Below, one piece after another: positions 1 to 10,749 of a stretch of 64,000 nucleotides of DNA. A model generated the notes under the pieces. The model did no database searches. It saw nothing but the letters and a program-made list of their open reading frames with translations, and had not been told where the DNA came from. Every line of letters begins with the position of its first letter. The first letter of the stretch is position 1. Source of the DNA: Cotesia glomerata (taxonomy: Eukaryota; Arthropoda; Insecta; Hymenoptera; Braconidae); the NCBI RefSeq assembly GCF_020080835.1, contig NC_058160.1, positions 19,331,152 to 19,395,151 on the forward strand, given 5' to 3'. Position numbers and translations under genes: made by a program.

Positions 1-1612
1 AGAGAAACAGTCATTTCTTAAATCAATACCAGTCATCTTTAAACTCTGCCCTTGTGCCTTGTTAATCGTCATGGCATAACAAACTTTGACAGGAAATTGC
101 AGACGTTTAAATTCGAAGTGGTAATCTGATGGAATCAGAGGGATCCTTGGAATGAATACAGTTTCTCCTTCATATTTTCCGGTGAAAATCATGGCTTCAA
201 TGACATTTTTGTGTAAGACTTTGACTTGAAGCCTGGTACCATTACATAATTTTGGCGGATTTAAATTGCGGAGCAACATTATTGGAGTGCCAATCTTGAG
301 TTGAAGAACATGAGGTGGTATCCCTGGTGGATTGAGTGTGTGTAAGAATTCAACAGGATAGTGGACAGCTTCTTCATCCTCCAGTACTTTGTCCACCGAT
401 TCATATCTTACTTGCTCAGTTGGCAGTTTCTCCAGCAAAGTTGTTAATACAATTGACTTGTTCATTGGTTGGTGTGAGGATGGCTCTCTCCTTTAACCAT
501 GAACTACAATTATCGCCAGCTTTGTCAATATTCGGGTATATTTTGTCAGTCAAGGTGATTAAATCTGGGACAGTTTCACAATTAATATAGGACACGTTTA
601 TTCTTCCGTCTTCTTCCGGAATTTGGCCATCACCTATATCAATCAGTATTTTTGAAAACTCTTCTGCTTTCGAATTTGGCTGAAGATGAACACGCATATT
701 GATAGTCAAAGATAAAACTTTGACCGAAGGCCATAAAATTGATGACTTAATACAGGCTTTAACTTCATCTGCACGTGTTCCTCGTGGCACAACAGGCAAA
801 GTTTGTCTAAAATCACCGGCCAAGAGAACAATTACTCCTCCCATAATTCGGTCGCAACCTCTAATATCTTTGAGCAATCTGTTTAGAGCTTCAATACCAT
901 TTTTGTGAGCCATAGTGCATTCGTCCCAGATAATAATTTTTGTTTCTCGCAGCACATGAGCCATATCACTCTGTTTAGAGATGTTACAAAGTGGAGATTC
1001 AGAATAACCTAAATTGAGAGGTAATTTAAAGGCAGAGTGAGCTGTTTTACCTCCGTCTATCAAAGTCGCAGCAATTCCTGAAGAAGCAACGGCTATAGCG
1101 ATGTTTTTTTCACTCCTGATTTTCGCAAGCAGTAAATTGATTAAAAACGTTTTTCCAGTACCACCTGGAGCATCAAGAAAATACAACTGCCCAGAATCAG
1201 ATATAATCGAATTTAAAATTTCATTGTAAACTTTTCTCTGTTCTAGATTTAATTTAGGAACATTTTCAGCTACAACTTTAGTTAAATAGACGGTGTCGTA
1301 AGCCAATTCACGCAAATATTGACGATTAGTGACAATAAACCTTTCATCTAGGGTTGGAGAGTGGAGGCCGAACTGAAGAAGTGTTTTTCCAGACATTGAT
1401 ATAACAATATCTTCAAGTAGTATGAGACATTTGTTGTAAATAACGTCAAGTAACAGCTCAACATTTCCACCGTCTCGTTCTACCTCTCTCTTAATATCTT
1501 CTGAAAAATAATCTCGATATTTCTCCCATAATTTCGATGGGTCGTCAACATGACAAAAAACTAACATAATGGCAAACAGCTCACGGATCTTGTAGGGCGA
1601 ATCAGAGATGCA
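1..1612 (-). pseudogene. Helitron 1 PIF1-like helicase domain, frameshifted
   Basis: C-terminal helicase half of the Helitron 1 polyprotein, a 5'-3' SF1B DNA helicase thought to unwind donor DNA during rolling-circle transposition. The frame at 1567-416 shows Walker A GGTGKT, Walker B WDECTM and the GDFRQTLPV motif. A frameshift near 440 moves the reading to another frame, which stays open to base 1 and includes LKIGTPIMLLRNLNPP and MTINKAQGQS. The final HGQLYVACSR-type block lies beyond the edge. A second frameshift near 1610 separates it from the Rep domain upstream. Homology is unambiguous and the copy is not functional. Confidence 0.93.
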
Positions 1613-4160
1613 AGCTTCATCCAGAGTGCGATACCACTAGCGTCATCTTCTAGAAGACCAAGTGCTCTACATGCTGCTTGAAATGTTGGATGAATCACTC
1701 CATCAACAGTTTTCAAAGCAGAAAATGATGTAGGACCTCGAATCTCATGTAGGAGAAGACGCAGGTGATAACATTCAGTATTTCCGGGATGCACGGTATA
1801 AACTCTACCTAAAACTTGATCTTTCTTGACTCCTAAATAACCTGAAACAACCTTACCTTTTTTTCTTCTATCAAAGCGGTTATTTTTCCATACGTAATAA
1901 GCTGGAACTTCAACATACAAAAGAGTTTTTGCAAAGTCATCAACTTGGCAAAGCTCAAAAAAAGCCATTAGTGTTGTTTTTTTTGGATTAATTACTTTGT
2001 CAATCACATCTTGCTCAGTAAAATAAATTCTTTGACCATTTTCAAGATGTACAGCAAGATGCATCACCGAAGGAAACCTGTCATGAATAGGAAAACGAAA
2101 TATTCGCCAGACTGCTTCAGAGCTACTGATGTAACGTCCCGCCTGGTACTTCGTCACCTCATCAAAATCCTGAACGGTAAACGATGCTTGGTCAGATCCT
2201 TTATTTAAATAATTACAGATGTATTTTATGGCTTTTACGGAGTTACAACTCTCAACATTAACATGAGTCCCGAAGGTATGGGATAGAACGGGATTGTACG
2301 GCACTATCCATCGGTTGTCGATTTCAACTCCGTTAAGTTTGAAAGTTTTTCCTCCGTCTGCTGGTGATCGTCTACGATACTTGGGATATCCGTCATCTCC
2401 TGTTTGAGTTTCTTTTAAAAATTCCTTTGGGAAATTTTTTGTGCACTTACCATCAACCATACAGGGTGATTTTAAGTTGAAAGATCCACATGGACCGTGA
2501 ACCATGGTTGTCTTGATAATTTGATAAAGATCTGGATTTATGTCTGGATCAGGTAACTCAGCGCAGATAATTTGGTCAATAGACTCTGGTCTCATTTTCT
2601 CTTCTAACCATAATAGAATATGAACATGAGGGAGTCCACGTTTTTGTCATTCTATGGTGTACATGTGACACCTTGTGTCACCAAAGATACGACCTACTGT
2701 AAGAAGTTTTATCATATGTTTCACTTTCACATTGAAAACCCTCGCTACGATGTCATGTCTATCATAAGACTGTTGACCTTCACTCAAAAGCTGCGTTATT
2801 TCCGGCCACTTAGGATTGCAGGTGAATGTTATAAATAAATCTGGCCGTCCATAATGACGTACATAGGTCATTGCATCTTGAGTTCGCTCATGCATGTAAC
2901 GGGGTCCTCCAGTAAAAGAAGAAGGCAACACAACCATTTTTCCCATTGTTGATAATTGTTCATCATTTTTTGACAAAGCATCTTTCAAGTGAACGTATTC
3001 CTCACTTCTCAGTTTTTTTTTGGTTGTTACGAATATAGTTAAGTCTTTCAGTCTCAATTTTTGCGTACATGTCAACTAAAAATTGATTTAAAAGATTGCG
3101 GAATCGCAATAAATAGCACACTTCATTCTCACGCTCCATAATCCTAAAGCTGTAAAATTCTGAAGCAGATACTGTCTTATCGAGAGGCAGTTTAGTCGTC
3201 TCGTCACGCTTAGATATATTGATGTGATAGCCATCTTCTCCATAACAGAACATCAAAGGATATTGTAAAGCATCATATGAGCGGTGTGTTTCACTAATTC
3301 GCATCAACTTATTGTCTCTACTGTGAAGAACAATGTCTCTTTTTTCGAAATCCTGTCCGACAATGAGAACTGCAATTTCTTTTGCCTGAGGAGCATTAAA
3401 ACGGCCCTTATGTTCTCCAGCCGGTTTTCTGTCAGCATTAATTATTACTTTGAAGTCTTTTTGATCTTTAGGAATTGAATCTATTGCAGCCTTAAAATCC
3501 TTAAGATATTTGTTATGCTGATATAACAACTTCTGCAATTGATGAACTAATTCCGGATAAACGCCAGGATAAATTCCACAACGGATGTCTCTTTCATGAC
3601 ATTCATCACCAACAAAGTATATTTGAAGAAAAAGAAGGCTTTTGGTTAGGTTCAGACATCAAGCTGCCTATTCTGTGATAAACCTGCCCTTGAACTTTGA
3701 AAGTTGGCATAAAATTTCCTTCTCTTACCTCTTTGGCTCCAAAAGATGTCATTTGGAAACATCCATTATACTTACGGGTATTTTTTAGAAAAATGTTCTG
3801 ACAATGGATCCTGATGAGTCAATAAGCTGTGTAAAGGTTCAGGATGGAGGCCAAGCTTAGAAAGTTGAACTTTACCACTACTGCAGCACATTCCTTGAGT
3901 CTCATCTTTCCATTTCAAAGCATTACACCATTGGCAAGGAGAACGGGGACCAAGATTGACAATTTTGTCATTGGAATAATCAATTTGACAATTGTATTTA
4001 AAACCAGATAAACACTTAGAAGTCCAGGGCAATAATTTAGTCCTTGTTGTTTTTCATGGTATTTAGCTGTAGCTGCTTTATTAACATGCGGATTTCTAGT
4101 CTGATAATCTTTTGAGCTTTATTAATAACTTCAGGATGATTATTAACATACGTTTGAACT
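1613..4160 (-). pseudogene. Helitron 1 N-terminal region and Rep (HUH endonuclease) domain, broken
   Basis: N-terminal zinc-finger-like block (3772-4032, SPCQWCNALKW...GMCC), Helitron-like N domain (3002-3760) and Rep nuclease (1613-3075). Rep is the single-strand nickase of rolling-circle transposition. The HUH motif LPHVHILLWL is read at about 2610-2640 and the tyrosine motif KYICNYLNKG follows. Lesions: a TGA at 2647-2649 replaces the Trp expected just before QKRGLPHVH; a frameshift lies in the T8-9 run near 3011-3019 (frame joins at NYIRNNQKK/LRSEEY); small shifts occur between 3540 and 4170. The homopolymer shift could be a sequencing error, but the nonsense codon looks like genuine decay. 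Confidence 0.92.
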
Positions 4161-4172
4161 GCTTTTTGGATC

Positions 4173-4802
4173 TCAGGATGATTTTTTTGTATTTTTAACA
4201 GCCTTTCTCTGAACTTCTTTATGATTTACCGCATATTTTGAAGCAGCTTTTCTAAGTTGTTTAGACCTAATTGTACCTGAAAATCTTTTTCGCCGTTTTT
4301 GTCCTCTCCTTGATGAAAGTGATGGTTGAGTGAAAGATGCTTGAACGTTATCAATACTTTCCGATTGAGAAACACCGTTATTGATGGGTTCAGTCAATGG
4401 AAGTAAAACGTCAAAGTGACCTTTATTAAAATTCCCAGTAAACCTTAATCTTTTAATTCCATTTGTTGCTTCTCCAAACGCAACTATTAGATGACCATGT
4501 TGGTACACTTGAAACTCATATGTAAATAATTCTGCCGCCGCTTTGATTTCACAAAGAGTTCCATACGTGTTGGGCCTCGACATGTCATCAAAGTACGAAT
4601 GTTTATTACTATAAGATTCTCCATTTAACTGATTGGTAAAGCATTGGAATCTCTGCCAGTTTTTAAACACGTAAAGCACAATTTCACTTCTTATTTGATC
4701 ACTAAAGGACACTGTGTTATACAATAAAAACGATAATGAAGAAAAAAGACACGCGCCGTCGCCGGGAATTTCAATAATTTCGAAAGAAATGCTCGATTCC
4801 AT
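4173..4802 (-). CDS. OTU-type cysteine protease domain, N-terminal part of Helitron 1 polyprotein
   Basis: 209-residue frame starting at ATG 4802-4800. It shows the OTU catalytic signature GDGACLFSSLS near residue 14 (catalytic Cys) and HFDVLLPL near residue 130 (catalytic His). OTU proteins are ubiquitin-specific cysteine proteases, and some animal Helitrons carry one as an accessory domain. The tail is basic (RRGQKRRKRF) and ends in a repetitive EVQRKAV-type segment. In another frame just downstream the same kind of segment continues (HPEIQKAVQTYVNNHPEV), so the OTU domain and Rep-helicase were probably one continuous polyprotein, separated now by a frameshift near 4180. The role in transposition is unknown. 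Confidence 0.85.
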   Translation of the reverse strand: MESSISFEIIEIPGDGACLFSSLSFLLYNTVSFSDQIRSEIVLYVFKNWQRFQCFTNQLNGESYSNKHSYFDDMSRPNTYGTLCEIKAAAELFTYEFQVYQHGHLIVAFGEATNGIKRLRFTGNFNKGHFDVLLPLTEPINNGVSQSESIDNVQASFTQPSLSSRRGQKRRKRFSGTIRSKQLRKAASKYAVNHKEVQRKAVKNTKKSS

Positions 4803-5843
4803 TAGTGTGCAGTAAAAATTTGTATGGGTAAAAGAAATTGTGAAAAGTAAATTATGATATGTAACCGGTAAGTATAAAATATTAATAGAATAATTAATTT
4901 AAACTAAATTATGATCATTATCCAAATAATATCAATCAATCAATAATAACCTATTAAATATGATGAAGAGATTGTGAAAAGTAAATAATGTAATACAATT
5001 AGTAAGAATTGAATAATAACAGAATAATTAATTCAAAATAAAGTATTATAATAAACAAAATAATATCAATCAATGAATTAATAATCGATTAAATACCGAA
5101 AGAAAATTCATGCAACTGGAAAATTTTAAATGATTATAACAGAATAATTCATTCAAATTAAAATATCATCATAAATAAAATAATATTAATCAAATCAAAT
5201 AATAACTTACTAAATATTAAAAAAACCTTTCAAGAAATGACCTTTGATCAATGAGTTTAGTATTATCTAATTATTATATTCAAATAAAAATTGGATGAAC
5301 GCTATATCAACTAATAAATTTTTTTTTTTTATTTATGATAATAAATTAATTTCTGGAAAATCCCAAGCAGCAATGAAAATATTTAAATATTCAAGAAAAT
5401 ATTAATTAATGAAAAACTTATCATTCGATGATCATTTCACATGATGTATCGATAGTCCAGATGTTGATTAAAGTCACTAAATTATTCGTGATGATAATTT
5501 CACTGAACAATTTTAATCAATTTTAGTAAATGATCATTTCACATGATAATATTAATTAATTTCACTTTAACTATCAATTAAATCACTTTTAGAAAATAAT
5601 TCGTTTGACAGCTATCTGTTTTCTCTTTAAAACTTTGACACATTAAAAAAATATTAATGAAGTTAAATAATTCATTTGTTTTGGAGATAACTTCAAGGCT
5701 ATTTCAAAAATAAATAAATAAAATAGAAATATAAATAAAAAACATAAATATATATCAAAAATAAATATTAAATCAACAAAATCAATAAAAAATAAATATT
5801 TAATCTATAAATCATTACACAACGATAAAAATTATAAAAAATA
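4803..5843. other. AT-rich spacer between divergent OTU/Rep and Rad52-like genes, with degenerate ~130-bp repeats
   Basis: About 1 kb without a gene. Three degenerate copies of a segment (AACAGAATAATTAATTC followed by AAAATAATATCAATCA) recur near 4880, 5020 and 5140. The spacer sits between the start of the minus-strand OTU frame and the start of the plus-strand Rad52-like gene, so it could contain a bidirectional promoter. That is inference; no defined promoter element was recognised. Confidence 0.5.
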
Positions 5844-6503
5844 ATGAATCTTGATAATTTAAATTTAGAAACATTAATTATACATGGAGACATGGCTTTT
5901 ACGAATGATAATTGGTCGCACGAACTCAAGAAGCAGATAATTGGTAAGTCAAAATTAAAATGTATACACTTCTCAGATAATTTTTAATTAAAAAAATTTG
6001 AATAAGAAAAAAGTTCTTAGTTAAATTAAAAAAGAAATTGCTTTAAAAAATCAAAAATTGAAAATTATATTAAATAATTTTTTGTTTTATCACAGACTAC
6101 GTTGGAGAAGTCAATGGAACATACATTGTTGGTTGTACAACCGTTGTAAAGGTTTTCTTGAGAGATGGGCGGACTCATGAAGCTATGTCATTCAAAGAAT
6201 CTCGTAGCGAATCAATTGGCGCAGCTTATGATGAAGCACGAAATGTAATTATTTACAATATTATTTACATGTATTTTTTACATTATTATTTACAGTATTA
6301 TTTATAATTCATTTTAATAACTTAATCTTTTTTTTTTTATTTTATGACAGAAATCTTTCCATCGAGCCTTGTATGACGCCTTTACGTTTTTTTGGGAATT
6401 TATGAAGATAATGGAGAAGCTGAGTAATGAAAAGGTGCAAAGAATGGTCAAGCAGCAACAGTTAAAAGCCGAATGGAATAATAAAAATATTGTAAAAAAT
6501 TAA
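5844..6503 (+). CDS. Rad52-like single-strand-annealing protein, three exons (5844-5943, 6096-6244, 6351-6503)
   Basis: Splicing at canonical GT-AG sites (GTAAGT...CACAG and GTAATT...GACAG) gives an uninterrupted 133-aa protein in a consistent frame, with 152- and 106-nt introns. Residues ~26-110 match the Rad52 core fold: NWSHE, an acidic-aromatic DYVGEVNG turn, then TYIVGCTTVVKVFLRDG, THE, an Ala/Arg helix (AAYDEAR) and ALYDAFTFFWEF. In eukaryotic Rad52 the equivalent order is GWAH..., DFV..NG, YVGV...V.V.L.DG..HE, EKARKEA...AL..FG. Rad52 anneals complementary single strands. The C-terminus is a basic, Gln-rich helix. The Rad51- and RPA-binding tail of canonical Rad52 is absent. It lies in Helitron 1 if the 7532 boundary is right. 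It is intact although the neighbouring Rep-helicase is broken. Family assignment is by motif order only. Confidence 0.68.
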
Positions 6504-6737
6504 TTAGTCATATTATTTTAAAGTCAAAATTAAAATTTACCTTTTTATTAAAAAAAAAAAAAACACTAACGTATAAATTTATAAGTATTTATTCTTGGTT
6601 GTTTAACAGGACGAAATAAAAAATCGTTTCAAGTTTTGATCTATTGCAGCTATTAATTAAATATTTTGACTTTTTTTTTATTTTTATTTTACACCATGCA
6701 TTTTTTCTAAGGGCATTATTCCCGAACTCTATTCCAG

Positions 6738-7500
6738 CCTAGTTTCAGAGTTCTAAAAGCTATAGATTGGAATACACATTTTTTTTTAATTTTTAACGCC
6801 CTCGCACAACCCTCTTGGAGTTGAATATCATAAAATTAATTCTTGATAAACTCAAACATGCCAAAAAAAATATTTTGGCCAAGTTTTAAAGTTCTTAAAG
6901 CAATAGATTGGAAGATACAAATTTTTAATATTTTTAACGCCCCCGCACAACCCCCTTAGGGTTTAATATCATAAAATTAGTTCTTAGTAAATTCAAACAT
7001 GCCAAAAGAAATATTCTGGCCAAGTTCCAGAGTTTCAAAAGCTATAGATTGGAAAAAACAATTTTTTAATTTTTAACGCCCCTGCACTCCCTCTAGGAAT
7101 GAAATATCATAAAATTAGTTGTTAGAAAACTCAAAGATGCTAAAAAAAATTTTTTGGTCAAGTTTCAGAGTTCTAAAAGCTATAGATTGGAAGATAAAAA
7201 TTTTTTTTTAATTTTCAATGCTCCCGCATTCCCTTCTGGGGGTGGAATATCATAAAATTAGTTCTTAGTAAATTCAAACATGCCAAAAAGAATATCCTGA
7301 CTAAGTTTAATACCTATAAGAGCTGTATTTTTCAAATGTGAATTTTTTTCAATTAACACCCCCGCAACCCCTCTTGGGGGTGGAATTTCGTAAAATCCGT
7401 TCTTAGCTGACCTCTACTCGGTGAAAAGAATATTCCTACCAAATTTCAAGTCTTTAGCTCTAATGGTTCCAGAGATATCGTGATGAGTGACTATATAGGT
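6738..7500 (-). repeat. Subterminal tandem array of Helitron 1, ~140-bp unit, six copies
   Basis: Unit starts fall near 6738, 6879, 7019, 7157, 7298 and 7439, a period of 138-141 bp. Each unit has an AAGTTTCAGAGTTCTAAAAG-like block, a run of T, a CCCCCGCA block and a CATAAAATTAGTTCTTAG block. The array ends next to the (TA)n at 7511-7530 that abuts the proposed 5' TC end. The same array, in the other orientation, opens Helitron 3 at 32380-33310. Subterminal repeats of this kind may be binding sites for the transposition machinery (inference). Confidence 0.85.
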
Positions 7501-7532
7501 GGAAATCTCTTATATATATATATATATATAGA

Positions 7533-8087
7533 TTAGTGATCAAAAAAATTTTGAAACTATGAAAATAATAACAGTATAAAAATAAGAACAATGATAAAAT
7601 AGAAAATGATAGCAATATGGTAAAAAGTTCATAGTTTTAAATTTATAACCAATGTTCATTTAGAATTAGTTAATAAAAAAGATATAAGTTAAATTACTGT
7701 CTTTTTATTTAGCACGACAGAGTATTGACGCCTAGATTTAAGTTGTTTATATCCAATCTATATTTATATAGATTTGATATGTGTAACAAATTCTAAACTT
7801 GATGGCATTGACACTCACGTCGATCCATGGTGTAGGCCTACTGGGGATCCCGCCATGTAAAATAATGGGAAAGCATCGTACGACACAGTACCTCCATGGT
7901 GATGTGGAAAGCTGTGTTATTTATTATTTTAACTCATATAAATCGATAAGACCCTAAGTAGTTAAGGGTGTCTTAATTTCGTAAAATCCGTTCATGATAA
8001 ATAATTAGGCAGCTAGATAACATAATTTAATATTTCTTTCACTTGGCATGTATTTTATGCCACGCGAAGCGGGCGGGTAACGGCTAG
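7533..8087 (+). mobile_element. 3' end of another Helitron (hairpin and CTAG at 8084-8087)
   Basis: The plus strand ends with a GC-rich potential hairpin (CACGCGAAGCGGG), GGGTAACGG, CTAG and a following T, the form of a Helitron 3' terminus. The same terminal string recurs at 34266 (reverse) and 36343. The left part of this fragment is bounded by Helitron 1 and its 5' end is not visible. No coding capacity seen. Confidence 0.5.
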
Positions 8088-8305
8088 TGTATTATACTCC
8101 ACTGAATCTGAATGTCGCGACAATTTTTGCGAAAACTTGGGCCTTTAAATATTCAAAATCATTAATAATTGTTTAACAGACACTTTTAAGAAATAAATTA
8201 TTATTTTGGTAATTATTTAGATATGGGGCTTCGGCAATTTTTTAACATAAAAAAATCGAAAAATTAACTTATCTGACTTTTTTAACTTCCCGCTAGGAAA
8301 ATTGA

Positions 8306-8548
8306 AAATCCGAACAAAAACAGTTTCACTGTAAAAAAATCACGCCAAGTCCACGTTCATAAGACTATTAAGAAAAAAAAATTTTATTTCTTTACAAAAA
8401 GATATAAAATAAAAAATTAAAAAATCCAAGTAACCGATATGGTTGTATATGATTTTCGGAAATTAAAAAAAATTTTGTTGTAAATTTAAAAATTAAAAGA
8501 AACAATTTTGGAACGTACTTGGTGTGCGTCATTGTGTACTTCAATTTT
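8306..8548 (+). repeat. Family D repeat, diverged copy (D1)
   Basis: Starts AATCCGAACAAAAACAGTTT and ends in a block like CGTACTTGGTGTGCGTCATT. It matches, with visible divergence, the two near-identical D copies at 22371-22643 and 28438-28712. No reading frame; origin unknown. Confidence 0.75.
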
Positions 8549-10223
8549 TTTTTAAAAGTCCTAGTAGATAGATTTTAAAAATTTCATAAAAAGTGAAATT
8601 TTTCGTAATCTCGCACGGGTTCAGGATCCTCTCCAGTTCTTCACGCTGTGGATCGAAACGAGGACATACAAAGAAGACGTGCTCCGCGTCTTCAGCAGCT
8701 CCTGGGCAGGACGGGCACTCCGAAGAGTCATCGTGCTTAAAGCGGTGTAGATACTCTCGAAAACACCCATGTCCCGACAACATCTGCGTAAGATAGTAAT
8801 TGACCTCACCGTGATTCCGGTTAAGCCAAATGTCGATCCGAGGTATGAGACGGTGCGTCCACCTACCCTTCTCTGCAGCATCCCATTGTAGTTGCCATCG
8901 GCCTATGCTCTTCTGCCGTTCTTCAATTCTAAGTTCTTCAGGGCTCAGTGCAGTTGACCTTTTTCGTTGGTAAAGGGCCCGTCTTTCCTCTGCTAGAACT
9001 CTAAGAGGTAGGGTTCCAGCAATGACGCACACTGCTTTTTCTGATATAGTGCGGAAGACACTAGCTACTCGTAGGGCACTCAGTCGGTATATTGGTCCAG
9101 CTTTTCTCCATGATTCTTGGGTTTCCAGTGCATCAGCCCAAATGGATACTCCGTAAGTGAGCACTGATGTGACTACTGATGACAATAGTAGCCTCCTGCT
9201 CTGCATTGGGCCTCCGATGTTAGGCATCAGCCGTGCGAGACTAGCCCTCACTACTGACGCTTTGGCACTGACATGTTCCACCTGCTGCTTGAAGCTGAGT
9301 CGTGCATCCAGCATCACTCCCAGATAACGGATAAATGGTTGTGATGTGATTTCTTGTTCTCCGACTCTCAACTTGATGGTTTCTACCGTTTTTCTGCTGG
9401 TGATGAGCACTGCCTCGGTTTTATGCTTGGCTAGTTGCAAGTTCATCATGTCCATCCACAAATTGACTCGTCTGAATGTAATATCAAATGCCATTTCTAT
9501 CTCTTCGAGGTGCTTTGCGACAATCACGACAGCTACGTCATCCGCATATGCTACAAGTTTGACTCTCGTAGGCAATGCTATTCTCAGGAGGCCATCATAC
9601 ATGATGTTCCATAGCAGAGGACCTAAGACTGATCCCTGTGGCACTCCTCCGGAGATTTCGTACACTTCCGTACCATTCGTCGTGTCACATTTCAGGAGCC
9701 TGTTCGTGAAGTAGCTCGCTACTATTCTGCGAAGGTATCCTGGTATGTTTTTTTCTTCTAGAGCCCGCATAACGCAGTCCCAGTTAGCGGAGTTGAAGGC
9801 ATTCTTGATGTCCAAAGCAGCCACCAAGCAGTATTTCTTCTTTCCACCCTTCCATCTCGTTCCGGCGATTGCATCCTTGGCTATATCAACAACCAATTTG
9901 ATAGCATCCAGAGTTGACCGTCCTTTTCGGAAACCAAACTGGTTCTCTGCTAGGAGTGGATCGACTAAAGCCTCTATTCTCTGATGAATCATGCGCTCGA
10001 ATATCTTGCCGGCCGTGTCTAACATGCAGAGTGGTCGGTAGGATGACGGTTCTTCCGGCGGCTTTTTCCCCTTCGGAAGTAACACTAGCCGTTGCTGTTT
10101 CCACTTCTGGGGAAAAGTCCCTTCCTTCAGGCATGTATCGTAAACGTCCAGGAATAATGTCGGTGCTGCCCTAAGGATTGATTTCAGGACAATATTGGGA
10201 ATTACGTCCAATTCCGGCGCCTT
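8541..10223 (-). pseudogene. LINE ORF2: reverse transcriptase and C-terminal domain
   Basis: Open frame of 556 residues. RT blocks in order: SSYRPLCMLDTAGKIFERM, NQFGFRKGRSTLDAI, AALDIKNAFNSANWD, GVPQGSVLGPLLWNIMYD, and the catalytic YADD box. A typical R1-like C-terminal region follows, with GHGCFREYLHRF and a CCHC-like CPSC...H...C knuckle. RT copies element RNA at the nicked target. The frame is intact across the RT, but the upstream join near 10225 is frameshifted: a second frame reads KVGNNKAPELD before DVIPNIV, where the usual GLDGIPN Gly is Val. It is therefore a broken gene overall. Confidence 0.93.
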
Positions 10224-10224
10224 A

Positions 10225-10707
10225 TTATTCCCTACCTTGATTTCCTGCCTCTATCAACTCGTCCAACGTGATAGTTGGGATGTCTTCAGAATTGAGCTGC
10301 TCCAACTTGTAGGTGAATACCAGCTGTTGGGGAAACAACGTAGTAACAATCTTCTCTAGGAGTTGTGGACACGTAGGTGATGGCATTGGTTGGCATTTCA
10401 AGTGGGTCATAACCACCTTATACGGTCTGCCCCATGGATCTTTCTCGACTTCTGCGACCAGTTCCTTCCAGCAACGTCTTTTGCTTTCTTTGATGGCTCT
10501 GTTCAGTTCTCGACGGGCCTTTTTATACTCTGCCAACAGCTCTGCGGAGTTAGATCGTCTGTAGCCACGCTGAGACTTTCTTCTTTTTTTAAGACACTTT
10601 GAGCGTAGAATGCTAATGTGATCGTTCCACCAGTGCACTGAAGGTCTTGAATTTATGCGACGTTTCCGAGACATACTAGCGTCGCAAGCCTGGGTGACTC
10701 TTCTCAT
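10225..10707 (-). pseudogene. LINE ORF2 linker between endonuclease and RT
   Basis: 160-residue frame with the region typical of R1-like ORF2: VHWWNDHISILRSKC, KKRRKSQRGYRRS, AEYKKARRELNRAIKESKR and DPWGRPYKVVM. It is out of frame with the RT downstream (stop GRE* near 10225) and with the endonuclease upstream, so it is one piece of a broken ORF2. Confidence 0.88.
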
Positions 10708-10749
10708 TAGGTCCTTGGTCTTCTCTTCAGCAGTTTCTACGATGATCGG

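Larger units (their letters stand above)
1..7532 (-). mobile_element. Helitron 1, OTU/Rep/helicase type, runs off the left edge
   Basis: Minus-strand rolling-circle transposon. The proposed 5' end is the TC at 7532-7531, preceded by A, as Helitrons require, and followed by a (TA)n stretch. Helitron 3 at 32272 starts the same way, which supports this boundary. In element order it holds six ~140-bp subterminal repeats, a spliced Rad52-like gene on the opposite strand, an OTU-protease domain, and a Rep plus PIF1-type helicase polyprotein. The helicase is cut by the window edge, so the 3' hairpin and CTAG end are not visible. The polyprotein carries several frameshifts and a nonsense codon, so this copy is dead. 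The right boundary is inference; the coding content is certain. Confidence 0.75.

Noticed and set aside
6738..7500. CRISPR-like or satellite array
   Set aside because: Units are contiguous ~140-bp tandem copies without spacers, in a eukaryotic transposon terminus.
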